NCBI GenBank assembly: GCA_017452035.1
Contig: JAFTNE010000038.1
Span: 1-7,914 of the forward strand
Length of the DNA: 7,914 nucleotides
DNA from: Clostridia bacterium
Lineage (GTDB): Bacteria > Bacillota > Clostridia > Christensenellales > CAG-314
Direction: 5' to 3'
Of this stretch, positions 1-5,873 are shown piece by piece. A model generated the notes under the pieces. It did no database searches. It was not told the origin of the DNA and saw nothing but the letters and a program-made list of their open reading frames with translations. The position numbers and the translations under genes are program-made. Each line of letters opens with the position of its first letter. The stretch's first letter is position 1.

Positions 1-1
1 G

Positions 2-388
2 AAAAAATGGTCACAATATATTATTACGATTTGTGTTGCACTCTTGCTTGTGCTTTGCGTATTAATGATACAAAACACATTTGAACATAATGGTTCGTTG
101 CTGTTGTCTGAACTATGCAATGCGTTCTTTGTGCCTGGGGTGTTAATACTTTGTTTTGGTTTATTGTTATGGGCATCTAATGGGGGCGCATTTGATATGT
201 TGTCTTTTGCTATAACAAAGCTTTTTGATCTTTTTAAAAAAGATCTTACAAAAGTTAAGTATAGAACATTCTACGATTATCGTGAGGCTCAAAGAGATAA
301 GAAGCGCAGTTTCTCGTGTTACATTATTGTTGGAGCGTTTTTTATCGCGATATCAATAGTTTTTTTTGTACTGTACAAAAATTATTAA
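2..388 (+). CDS. DUF3899-like small membrane protein, 5' end outside window
   Basis: The frame is open from the first bases of the window to TAA at 386-388, so the true start probably lies upstream; TTG 44 and ATG 65 are internal candidates but neither has a convincing ribosome binding site. The visible 128 residues contain three hydrophobic segments: about residues 6-23, a second starting near NAFFVPGVLILCFGLLLWAS, and a third at the C-terminus (YIIVGAFFIAISIVFFVLY). A basic loop rich in Lys, Arg and Tyr (KYRTFYDYREAQRDKKR) separates the last two. The FxxPGxxxLxxGLLxxxSNxGxFD pattern and the layout resemble the uncharacterised DUF3899 family; this match is from memory. Function is unknown; a cytoplasmic membrane location is inferred. 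ATA and TTA codons are common here and rare in the ribosomal genes, suggesting modest expression and a separate transcript. It is not part of the ribosomal operon. Confidence 0.7.
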   Translation, partial: KKWSQYIITICVALLLVLCVLMIQNTFEHNGSLLLSELCNAFFVPGVLILCFGLLLWASNGGAFDMLSFAITKLFDLFKKDLTKVKYRTFYDYREAQRDKKRSFSCYIIVGAFFIAISIVFFVLYKNY

Positions 389-416
389 TATAATTTTAGG
401 ATATTAGTATTGCCCA

Positions 417-446
417 AAGGCCCTTTCGAAAGTTCGAAAGGGCCTT
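417..446. repeat. Perfect palindrome, 14-bp arms
   Basis: AAGGCCCTTTCGAA at 417-430 and its exact reverse complement at 433-446 are separated by two bases. As RNA it would form a 13-bp stem with a four-base loop. It lies 29 bases after the upstream gene's stop and before the rpsJ promoters, where a terminator would be expected. Neither strand has a T-tract after the hairpin, so it is not a canonical intrinsic terminator. It may be a weak bidirectional terminator, an mRNA 3'-end stabiliser, or one copy of a dispersed palindromic repeat. Confidence 0.6.
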
Positions 447-521
447 CGGTCGTAGATGTATCCCATACTATAGGGGCAAAAGCAGTATTATAAACCCACC
501 TATCTAAAAATGAAAAAATAA

Positions 522-550
522 TTGACAAGTTTTTTATTAAAGGCAAAAAT
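522..550 (+). promoter_or_regulatory. Candidate sigma-A promoter P1 (weaker)
   Basis: A perfect -35 TTGACA at 522-527 is followed after 17 bp by AAAAAT at 545-550, which matches four of six -10 positions and lacks the important first T. A-rich tracts just upstream (about 503-520) could act as an UP element. It would form a tandem pair with the better promoter 44 bp downstream. The poor -10 box keeps confidence low. Confidence 0.35.
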
Positions 551-565
551 AGTGTGCTTAAACGT

Positions 566-594
566 TTGACACCTATTGCATTTGATGATAAAAT
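566..594 (+). promoter_or_regulatory. Strong sigma-A promoter P2 for the S10-spc operon
   Basis: The -35 box is a perfect TTGACA (566-571), the spacer is exactly 17 bp (572-588), and the -10 box is TAAAAT (589-594), five of six matches. TG at 586-587 gives an extended -10 (TGaTAAAAT). This is close to the best housekeeping promoter a Firmicute can have, as expected for ribosomal protein genes. Transcription should start near 600-602, leaving a leader of about 258 nt before rpsJ. It is the most likely main promoter for all the downstream genes seen here. Confidence 0.8.
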
Positions 595-730
595 AATTAG
601 GCTGCGAATTAAGGACTGACGCGTGAGGTTACTGAAGTCAACAGAAAACTCACTGCCGACCGAGTAGTGCCAAGAGCACTGCGACCGAATAAATTTTAAG
701 CAGTATTTGGTGTTCAAGTGGTGTAAAATC

Positions 731-775
731 CAAACTGTCACCGGTATTTGTAGGCAAACACAGTTTGCTTTATTA
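731..775 (+). promoter_or_regulatory. Two mutually exclusive hairpins, attenuator-like
   Basis: The segment ACAGTTTGC (760-768) has two possible partners. CAAACTGT at 731-738 pairs with 760-767 as a perfect 8-bp stem. Alternatively 752-759 pairs with 763-770 as an 8-bp stem (one G-U) with a three-base ACA loop, followed by TATTA. A further stem, 706-710 with 730-734, would compete with the first. This is the layout of a transcription attenuator, but the U-run after the short hairpin (CTTTATTA) is poor and termination is unproven. Confidence 0.35.
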
Positions 776-786
776 AAAGCCGCAGC

Positions 787-811
787 GCGAAACACACGGA
801 AGTGTTGTCGC
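787..811 (+). promoter_or_regulatory. GNRA-capped hairpin ahead of the rpsJ ribosome binding site
   Basis: GCG (787-789) pairs with CGC (809-811), then ACACAC (792-797) pairs with GTGTTGT (802-808) with one bulged T. The loop is GGAA (798-801), of the stable GNRA class. The AA at 790-791 bulges on one side only. It ends 30 nt before the AAAGGAG site. The compact, bulged, GNRA-capped form is typical of rRNA-mimicking protein-binding elements, but no binding protein can be named from sequence alone. Confidence 0.4.
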
Positions 812-859
812 CAAAGCAATTCGGGAAAATAAAACATTATTAAAGGAGTAACAAAACAA

Positions 860-1168
860 ATGGCAAACCAAAAAATCAGAATTAAGCTCAAGTCTTACGA
901 CCACAACCTTGTAGACCTTGCTTGTGCAAAGATTGTAGAAGCAGCACAAAAGATGGGTAGCAAAGTTTCCGGTCCAATCCCCCTTCCAACAGAGAAGGAA
1001 ATCGTAACAGTTTTGCGTGCTGTCCACAAATATAAGGATTCTCGCGAACAATTTGAACTTCGTACTTACAAACGTTTGATTGACATCTACAGCCCTAACG
1101 CTAAGACAATTGATTCTCTCACTAAGATTGATCTTCCAGCAGGTGTAGACGTAAAAATCAAGTTGTAA
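860..1168 (+). CDS. rpsJ: 30S ribosomal protein S10 (NusE)
   Basis: The product is 102 residues, the normal S10 length. S10 sits in the head of the small subunit and, as NusE, joins NusB in transcription antitermination complexes. The family signature [16 protein letters not shown] lies at about residues 28-43, followed by [11 protein letters not shown] and the conserved C-terminus [19 protein letters not shown] at 842-848, eleven bases before the ATG, supports the start. One small oddity: the usual RTHKRLIDI reads RTYKRLIDI here. It is the first gene of the operon, directly after the long leader and promoter P2. Identification is certain. Confidence 0.98.
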   Translation: MANQKIRIKLKSYDHNLVDLACAKIVEAAQKMGSKVSGPIPLPTEKEIVTVLRAVHKYKDSREQFELRTYKRLIDIYSPNAKTIDSLTKIDLPAGVDVKIKL

Positions 1169-1196
1169 CAAATAAAAATGGAGGTGAACTTTATCT

Positions 1197-1823
1197 ATGA
1201 ATAAAGCAATCATTGGTAAAAAGCTTGGAATGACTCAAGTATTCCTTGCAGACGGAACGATGGTTCCAGTAACAGTAATTCAAGCAGGTCCATGTACAGT
1301 AACACAAAAGAAAACTGTAGCTCGCGATGGTTACGAAGCATTGCAACTCGGTTTTGAAACAGTTGCTGAACGTAAACTTACAAAACCACAACTTGGACAT
1401 CTCAAAAAGAGTGGCGTTGTTGTAAAACATCTTCACGAGTTCAAACTTGACAACTGCGACCTTGACGTAGGCGCAACAGTTGAGTGCGACATCTTTGCAG
1501 AAGGCGAATACGTTGATATCACAGGTATCACAAAGGGTCACGGCTTCACAGGCGTTATCAAACGTTGGAATCAACACAGACTTAAGGAAACCCACGGTGT
1601 AGGCCCTGTTCACCGCGAAGTTGGTTCTATGGGTCCAATTTCCAGCCCATCACGTGTAATGCCAGGTAAGAGACTTCCAGGTCACTACGGTGTTGAACAA
1701 GTAACAATTTTGAACCTCTCAGTAGTAAAAGTCGACAAAGAGTTGGGCGTTATCCTTGTAAAGGGTGCCGTTCCAGGCGCAAAGAACAGCATTGTGTATG
1801 TTCGTAACGCAGTTAAGAAATAA
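1197..1823 (+). CDS. rplC: 50S ribosomal protein L3
   Basis: The product is 208 residues, typical of bacterial L3, an early-assembly 50S protein whose central extension reaches towards the peptidyl transferase centre. The sequence opens with AIIGKKLGMTQVF (residues 4-16). The core signature FTGVIKRWNQHR is at 117-128, the loop HREVGSMGPISSPSRVMPGKRLPGHYG at about 139-165 and the end motif VILVKGAVPGAKNS at 185-198. A near-perfect ribosome binding site GGAGGTGA at 1180-1187 sets the ATG at 1197. Residues such as W124 in KRWNQ, where many relatives have His, look like lineage variation. It follows rpsJ after 28 nt, in the usual order. Confidence 0.98.
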   Translation: MNKAIIGKKLGMTQVFLADGTMVPVTVIQAGPCTVTQKKTVARDGYEALQLGFETVAERKLTKPQLGHLKKSGVVVKHLHEFKLDNCDLDVGATVECDIFAEGEYVDITGITKGHGFTGVIKRWNQHRLKETHGVGPVHREVGSMGPISSPSRVMPGKRLPGHYGVEQVTILNLSVVKVDKELGVILVKGAVPGAKNSIVYVRNAVKK

Positions 1824-1843
1824 GGACAAAGGAGTAAATCACG

Positions 1844-2464
1844 ATGAAAGTAAAAGTTTATAATACTTCTGCTGTAGAAGTTGGTTCTGTTGAACTTAAC
1901 GATGCAGTGTTTGGTTGCGATTACAACGAAGCCCTTATTCATCAAGCCGTTGTTGCATACCAAGCTAACCAAAGACAAGGTACAAAATCTGCTCTCACTC
2001 GTACAGAAGTACGTGGTGGCGGCATCAAACCCTGGAGACAAAAGGGCACTGGCCGTGCAAGACAAGGTTCTATCCGTGCTCCACAATGGATCAAGGGTGG
2101 TGTAGTATTTGCACCAAAGCCAAGAGACTTCTCCAAGAAGATCAACAAAAAGATGAAGGCTGCAGCTTTCCGTAGTGCTATCAGCTACAAAATCGCTAAC
2201 GGCGAACTTGTTGTTGTAGATGCAATCGCTCTCGAAGCACCAAAGACAAAGCTTGTTGCAAACATCTTGAAGAACTTCAACTACGACAAAAAGACATTGC
2301 TTGTTGTTTCCGACCAAAGTGACGTTGCTCGCGCAGGCGCAAACATCGCTAAGCTCACAGTAACCGAAGCAACTCTTGCAAATGTATACCAACTTGTATC
2401 CAACGTTGCAGTTATCGTAACAGTGGATGCAATCAAGCAAATTGAGGAGGCTTACTCACTATGA
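1844..2464 (+). CDS. rplD: 50S ribosomal protein L4
   Basis: The 206-residue product has the normal length for L4, a 23S rRNA binding protein whose long loop forms part of the exit-tunnel constriction. That loop is clear at about residues 57-90 (RGGGIKPWRQKGTGRARQG, then SIRAPQW and a conserved GGVVFAPKPRDF). AAAGGAG at 1828-1834 supports the ATG. The TGA overlaps the rplW ATG by four bases, so the two genes are probably translationally coupled. In E. coli L4 also represses its own operon by acting on the S10 leader, which makes it the first regulator to test for the structured leader here; that link is inference. Confidence 0.97.
   Translation: MKVKVYNTSAVEVGSVELNDAVFGCDYNEALIHQAVVAYQANQRQGTKSALTRTEVRGGGIKPWRQKGTGRARQGSIRAPQWIKGGVVFAPKPRDFSKKINKKMKAAAFRSAISYKIANGELVVVDAIALEAPKTKLVANILKNFNYDKKTLLVVSDQSDVARAGANIAKLTVTEATLANVYQLVSNVAVIVTVDAIKQIEEAYSL
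2444..2450 (+). promoter_or_regulatory. rplW ribosome binding site inside rplD
   Basis: GAGGAGG lies ten bases before the rplW ATG and is part of the coding sequence of the last rplD codons. With the ATGA stop-start overlap it indicates that ribosomes finishing rplD can reinitiate on rplW. Confidence 0.85.
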
Positions 2465-2754
2465 ATTCCTACGATATCATAAAGCGTCCCGTTCTTACGG
2501 AAAAGAGCTATGCCGGCGTTCCTGCAAAGGTTTACACCTTCGAAGTAGCAAAGTCTGCTAACAAGGTAGAAATCGCTAAAGCAGTAGAAGTTGTTTTCGG
2601 CGTAAAGGTAGCAAGTGTTAACACAGCTATCGTAAAAGGTAAAACAAAAAGACAAGGCAGAACAGTAGGCCGTACATCCGACTGGAAGAAAGCAACTGTT
2701 CATTTGACAGCAGACAGCAAAGCAATCGAGTTCTTCGAAAGTTTGGCTGAATAA
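2461..2754 (+). CDS. rplW: 50S ribosomal protein L23
   Basis: The product is 97 residues, as expected for L23, which sits at the rim of the peptide exit tunnel and forms the docking site for trigger factor and signal recognition particle. [11 protein letters not shown] at residues 6-16 is the family hallmark; a Lys/Arg-rich region ([20 protein letters not shown]) covers about 59-78. Its ATG overlaps the rplD stop as ATGA, and its ribosome binding site GAGGAGG (2444-2450) lies inside the rplD coding sequence, so its translation probably depends on rplD. No unusual residues were seen. Confidence 0.97.
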   Translation: MNSYDIIKRPVLTEKSYAGVPAKVYTFEVAKSANKVEIAKAVEVVFGVKVASVNTAIVKGKTKRQGRTVGRTSDWKKATVHLTADSKAIEFFESLAE

Positions 2755-2768
2755 CGGAGGAAACTGAA

Positions 2769-3593
2769 ATGGCTATTAAAAAGTATAAACCTACTTCTCC
2801 TGCACGTCGTTTTATGTCCGTTTCTTCCTTCGAAGAAATTACAACAACAACTCCAGAAAAGAGCCTTCTTGCTGTAAACAAGAAGTCTGGTGGACGTAAC
2901 GCAACAGGTAGAATCACAGTTCGCCACATCGGTGGTGGTAACAGAATCAAGTACAGAATTATCGACTTCAAGCGTGATAAGTCTGTTCCTGCAAAAGTAG
3001 CAACAATCGAATACGATCCAAACCGTACTGCAAACATTGCTTTGTTGCACTATGCTGACGGTGAAAAGAGATACATCCTTGCTCCCGTTGGTCTTAACGT
3101 TGGTGATACAGTAGTTGCAAGCCCAGATGCAGACATCAAAGTTGGTAACAACCTTCCATTGGAAAACATCCCCGTTGGTACAATTGTACATAACGTAGAA
3201 ATGAACCCAGGTAAGGGTGGCCAAATTGCTCGTTCTGCTGGTATCTTTGCTCAACTTATGGCAAAGGAAGGCCAATACGCAACACTTCGTATGCCAAGTG
3301 GCGAAATGAGACTCGTTCTTTTGAAGTGCCACGCAACCATCGGCCAAGTTGGTAACCTCGATCACGAAATCGTTCGTATCGGTAAGGCTGGTAAAAAACG
3401 TCACATGGGTATTAAACCTACAGTTCGTGGTAGCGTAATGAACCCTTGCGACCACCCTCACGGCGGTGGCGAAGGTCGCTCTCCAATCGGACGTCCAGGT
3501 CCTGTAACACCTTGGGGCAAACCTGCTCTTGGTTACAAGACAAGAAAGAAGAACAAGGCTTCCAACAAATTTATTGTGAAGCGTGCTAAGTAA
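2769..3593 (+). CDS. rplB: 50S ribosomal protein L2
   Basis: The product is 274 residues, full length. L2 binds 23S rRNA, is needed for subunit association and lies close to the peptidyl transferase centre. Conserved parts are [19 protein letters not shown] (41-59), [23 protein letters not shown] split around residues 81-103, and the C-terminal [13 protein letters not shown] at 225-237. In that motif H229 falls at the same number as the E. coli histidine proposed to be important for peptidyl transfer. The tail [17 protein letters not shown] is typical. GGAGG at 2756-2760 supports the ATG. It starts 15 nt after rplW. Confidence 0.98.
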   Translation: MAIKKYKPTSPARRFMSVSSFEEITTTTPEKSLLAVNKKSGGRNATGRITVRHIGGGNRIKYRIIDFKRDKSVPAKVATIEYDPNRTANIALLHYADGEKRYILAPVGLNVGDTVVASPDADIKVGNNLPLENIPVGTIVHNVEMNPGKGGQIARSAGIFAQLMAKEGQYATLRMPSGEMRLVLLKCHATIGQVGNLDHEIVRIGKAGKKRHMGIKPTVRGSVMNPCDHPHGGGEGRSPIGRPGPVTPWGKPALGYKTRKKNKASNKFIVKRAK

Positions 3594-3608
3594 TCGGAGG
3601 AATAAACA

Positions 3609-3887
3609 ATGAGTAGATCACTTAAAAAAGGCCCATACGTTCAACCAGTACTTTTGAAAAGAGTACAAGAAATGAACGCTAAAGGCGAAAAGAAAGTTAT
3701 TAAAACATGGTCCAGAAGTTCTACAATCTTCCCCGATTTCGTAGGACACACCATTGCAGTACACGACGGCAGAAAGCATGTTCCTGTATACGTTACAGAA
3801 GACATGGTTGGTTTGAAGTTGGGCGAATTTGCTCCAACAAGAACATTCAAAGGACACGCTGGTAGCAAAACTAGCGGTGGCAGATAG
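3609..3887 (+). CDS. rpsS: 30S ribosomal protein S19
   Basis: The product is 92 residues, normal for S19, a head protein that forms a complex with S13 and contacts the A-site finger. Family features are the [11 protein letters not shown] start, the [30 protein letters not shown] core split across about residues 31-60, and the end [21 protein letters not shown] at 3596-3600 sits eight bases before the ATG. The TAG stop forms part of the next gene's AGGAGG site, so rpsS and rplV are tightly linked. Nothing unusual was seen. Confidence 0.97.
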   Translation: MSRSLKKGPYVQPVLLKRVQEMNAKGEKKVIKTWSRSSTIFPDFVGHTIAVHDGRKHVPVYVTEDMVGLKLGEFAPTRTFKGHAGSKTSGGR

Positions 3888-3898
3888 GAGGAATAACG

Positions 3899-4285
3899 AT
3901 GGCTACAAGAAGTAAAGCAAAAGCCCTTGTACGCGCTGAACAAAAAGACAGACGCCCCAAGGCAATCGCTAAGTACATCCGTATTGCTCCTGGTAAGGTT
4001 CACGTAGTTTTGGATCTTATCCGTGGCAAGAGCTACAAGGATGCCGTTGCGATTTTGAAGACAACAAACAAGGCAGCAGCTGAACCAGTACTCAAGTGCT
4101 TGAACAGCGCAGCAGCTAACGCAGAAGTAAATCTCGGTATGAACAAAGACACACTTTACGTTGCAGAGTGCTTTGCAGACCAAGGTCCAACACTCAAGAG
4201 AATGCAACCTGTATCTCGTGGTAGAGGTTACTCCATCTTGAAGAGAACAAGTCACATCACAGTGATCTTGGACGAAATGGCGTAA
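3899..4285 (+). CDS. rplV: 50S ribosomal protein L22, N-terminally extended
   Basis: The 128-residue product is about 15 longer than usual L22 (roughly 110-115). The extra part is a basic N-terminus (residues 1-20, with several Lys and Arg) before the normal start KAIAKYIRIAPGKV (21-34). The AGGAGG site at 3886-3891 and the lack of another ATG before residue 81 support the long form. L22 contacts all 23S rRNA domains, and its hairpin (about 95-120 here) lines the exit tunnel. The hairpin reads GPTLKRMQPVSRGRGYSILK, where E. coli has RAKGRADR in the tip; position 110 is Gly and 111 Tyr instead of Ala93 and Asp94. The helix motif has PGKVHVV where many relatives have PRKVRLV, losing two basic residues. 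DLIRGK and KRTSHITV confirm the family. Confidence 0.96.
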   Translation: MATRSKAKALVRAEQKDRRPKAIAKYIRIAPGKVHVVLDLIRGKSYKDAVAILKTTNKAAAEPVLKCLNSAAANAEVNLGMNKDTLYVAECFADQGPTLKRMQPVSRGRGYSILKRTSHITVILDEMA

Positions 4286-4300
4286 AGGGAGGAAAGATAA

Positions 4301-4969
4301 ATGGGACAAAAAGTTAATCCACACGGTTTGCGTGTAGGCGTAATTCAAGATTGGGATGCAAAATGGATTGCTGACAAAAAGAATTTCGCAAAATTCATCA
4401 AAGAAGACGATACTATCAGAACTTTCCTCAAAAAGAAGTACTACCAAGCTGGTATCTCTAAGATCGTTGTAGAAAGAGCTGAAGGCAAGGTTACAGTAGA
4501 CATCCACACAGGTCGCCCCGGTGTTTTGATTGGTAAGGCTGGTGCAGGTGCTGAAGAAATCAAGGCTGAAGTTCAAAAAATTGCTAAAGATGTTGCTGTA
4601 ACAATCAACATCATCGAAGTAAAACGCCCAGATATGGACGCTCAACTCGTTGCAGAAGGCATCGCTGCTAAACTCGAAAATCGTGTTTCCTTACGTAGAG
4701 CTATGCGTCAATGCATGGGTAGAGCTATCCGTTCCGGCGCAAAGGGTATCAAAACTATGGTATCTGGTCGTCTTGACGGTGCTGAAATCGCTCGTTGCGA
4801 ACAATATCACGAAGGAAGTATTCCTATTCACACTTTGCGCGCTGATATCGACTACGGCTTTGCAGAAGCATTGACAACATTTGGTATCATTGGTGTTAAA
4901 GTTTGGGTTTACCGTGGAGAAGTTCTTCCTAAGAGAAAGAAGACTACTAAAAGGGAGGTAACTGAATAA
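4301..4969 (+). CDS. rpsC: 30S ribosomal protein S3
   Basis: The product is 222 residues, full length. S3 forms part of the mRNA entry channel in the 30S head. It starts with [14 protein letters not shown] type II KH domain carries [16 protein letters not shown] at 72-87, with the RNA-binding GxxG as GKAG (78-81). The C-terminal domain has SLRRAMRQ at 130-137; R132, R133 and R136 match the E. coli Arg131, Arg132 and Lys135 implicated in mRNA unwinding. [11 protein letters not shown] and [10 protein letters not shown] follow. AGGGAGG at 4286-4292 supports the ATG. The end overlaps the rplP start in TAATG, and its last codons encode the rplP ribosome binding site. Confidence 0.98.
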   Translation: MGQKVNPHGLRVGVIQDWDAKWIADKKNFAKFIKEDDTIRTFLKKKYYQAGISKIVVERAEGKVTVDIHTGRPGVLIGKAGAGAEEIKAEVQKIAKDVAVTINIIEVKRPDMDAQLVAEGIAAKLENRVSLRRAMRQCMGRAIRSGAKGIKTMVSGRLDGAEIARCEQYHEGSIPIHTLRADIDYGFAEALTTFGIIGVKVWVYRGEVLPKRKKTTKREVTE

Positions 4970-5403
4970 TGTTAATGCCTAAAAGAGTTAAAAGACGTCG
5001 TCAATTCCGTGGCAGAATGAAGGGCGAAGCTCACAAGGGTAACAAAGTTGCCTACGGTGAATTTGGTCTTCAAGCTTTGGAATGCGCTTGGATCACATCC
5101 AACCAAATCGAAGCTGCCCGTGTTGCAATGACACGTTTCATTAAGCGTGGTGGTAAAGTATGGACAGCCATCTTCCCCCACAAACCAGTAACAAAAAAGC
5201 CCGCTGAAACTCGCATGGGTTCCGGTAAAGGTTCTCCAGAGTCTTGGGTAGCAGTAGTAAAACCAGGCAGAGTAATGTTTGAAATTGCTGGCGTTCCAGA
5301 AGAAACAGCACGTGAAGCATTGCGTCTTGCAAGCCACAAGCTTCCTGTAAAATGCAAGTTTGTGAAGAAAGAAGTTGAGGTGAACACAGATGAAAGCAAG
5401 TGA
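4969..5403 (+). CDS. rplP: 50S ribosomal protein L16
   Basis: The product is 144 residues, a normal length. L16 helps position tRNA in the A site and is needed for late 50S maturation. [19 protein letters not shown] is the expected N-terminus; because relatives also begin MLMPKR, the ATG at 4969 is chosen over the one at 4975. The ribosome binding site GGGAGGT (4953-4959) is inside rpsC, and the ATG shares one base with the rpsC TAA, suggesting coupled translation. Further signatures are [17 protein letters not shown] (47-63) and [20 protein letters not shown] (81-100). R82 corresponds to E. coli Arg81, which is hydroxylated there; whether it is modified here is unknown. The 3' end overlaps rpmC by 14 bases. 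Confidence 0.97.
   Translation: MLMPKRVKRRRQFRGRMKGEAHKGNKVAYGEFGLQALECAWITSNQIEAARVAMTRFIKRGGKVWTAIFPHKPVTKKPAETRMGSGKGSPESWVAVVKPGRVMFEIAGVPEETAREALRLASHKLPVKCKFVKKEVEVNTDESK
5377..5383 (+). promoter_or_regulatory. rpmC ribosome binding site inside rplP
   Basis: GAGGTGA lies within the last codons of rplP, six bases before the rpmC ATG at 5390. It decides the rpmC start and shows that the 14-base gene overlap is real rather than a mis-called start. Confidence 0.85.
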
Positions 5404-5587
5404 TGTACGCGAACTTAATAATGAAGAATTGGTTGCTAAGCTCGCCGGATTGAAGAAAGAGTTGTTCAATTTGCGTTTGTCTCACGCAACTGGTCAACTT
5501 GCAAACCCTCTTGCGCTTAACAATGTCAAGAAAGACATCGCAAGAATTAAGACTGTTCTTCGTGAAAGAGCAGGTCAAGATGCGTAA
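5390..5587 (+). CDS. rpmC: 50S ribosomal protein L29
   Basis: The product is 65 residues, typical of L29, a small helical-hairpin protein on the 50S surface near the tunnel exit next to L23. Features are the start [18 protein letters not shown], the central [19 protein letters not shown] (27-45), and [15 protein letters not shown] near the end. The ribosome binding site GAGGTGA (5377-5383) is inside rplP and only six bases before the ATG; the gene overlaps rplP by 14 bases in another frame. This is the longest overlap in the operon and points to translational coupling. Confidence 0.96.
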   Translation: MKASDVRELNNEELVAKLAGLKKELFNLRLSHATGQLANPLALNNVKKDIARIKTVLRERAGQDA

Positions 5588-5603
5588 AGGGAGGTAACTT
5601 ACA

Positions 5604-5858
5604 ATGGAAAGAAATAGCAGAAAAGAAAGAGTCGGCATCGTAGTTTCCAACAAAATGGACAAAACAATCGTTGTCGCAGTAGTAAACAAGTATAAGCACC
5701 CTCTTTACAAAAAGACAGTGTCTACAACTAAAAAATACAAAGTACACGACGAACTCAACGAATGTGGTATCGGTGATACAGTAAGAATCGTTGAAACACG
5801 CAAGCTCTCCAAGGATAAGAACTGGCGCTTGCTTGAAATCGTTGAAAAGGCTAAATAA
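5604..5858 (+). CDS. rpsQ: 30S ribosomal protein S17
   Basis: The product is 84 residues, normal for S17, a primary 16S rRNA binding protein with an OB fold that acts early in 30S assembly. Conserved parts are [21 protein letters not shown] (6-26), HPLYKK (32-37), [20 protein letters not shown] (43-62) and [11 protein letters not shown] (64-74). The usual ETRPLSK reads ETRKLSK, a minor substitution. The gene starts 16 nt after rpmC, with GGGAGGT at 5589-5595 before the ATG. Its neighbours rpmC and rplN are the standard ones. Confidence 0.97.
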   Translation: MERNSRKERVGIVVSNKMDKTIVVAVVNKYKHPLYKKTVSTTKKYKVHDELNECGIGDTVRIVETRKLSKDKNWRLLEIVEKAK

Positions 5859-5873
5859 TAGGAGGACGGTACA

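Larger units (their letters stand above)
601..859 (+). promoter_or_regulatory. Long structured 5' leader of the S10 operon
   Basis: About 258 nt lie between the predicted start of transcription and the rpsJ ATG, with no convincing small ORF preceded by a ribosome binding site. Several hairpins can be drawn: 623-653 (GTGAG/CTCAC enclosing GTTAC-TGAA-GT(C)AAC), 664-682 (7 bp, loop CAAGA), a competing pair at 731-770, and 787-811 with a GGAA loop. The imperfect direct repeat CACTGC(C)GACCGA at 651-663 and 677-688 brackets the second hairpin. In gammaproteobacteria the S10 leader is bound by L4, which represses the operon. Whether this leader works that way, through another protein or not at all is inference. 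The rpsJ ribosome binding site AAAGGAG is at 842-848 and appears unpaired in these folds. Confidence 0.5.

Noticed and set aside
378..397. AT-only inverted repeat AAAATTAT/ATAATTTT spanning the stop codon of the upstream gene
   Set aside because: An 8-bp stem with no G or C is too weak to be called an intrinsic terminator and is likely by chance in AT-rich sequence.
494..619. Coding-like + strand stretch between the palindrome and the leader (ending TGA 617-619)
   Set aside because: It has no in-frame start with a ribosome binding site and coincides with both promoter elements, so it is more simply promoter DNA.
724..729. TAAAAT in the leader as a third -10 box
   Set aside because: There is no acceptable -35 at 16-18 bp upstream and no properly placed TG extension.
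385..891. Minus-strand open frame of 168 codons through the intergenic region
   Set aside because: It runs through the palindrome, both promoters, the leader and into rpsJ, has no recognisable domain, and its composition looks random.
1881..2105. Open frame of 74 codons inside rplD in another + frame
   Set aside because: Wholly inside a certain L4 gene, with no ribosome binding site or family match.
1685..3461. Minus-strand open frames of about 250 codons opposite rplD and rplB
   Set aside because: Shadows of the + strand genes with no family resemblance and no suitable ribosome binding site seen.
3641..4645. Open frame of 334 codons on the minus strand across rpsS, rplV and rpsC
   Set aside because: It lies antisense to three certain ribosomal genes, is Cys/Phe-rich without a recognisable family, and arises because the + strand genes avoid codons whose complements are stops.
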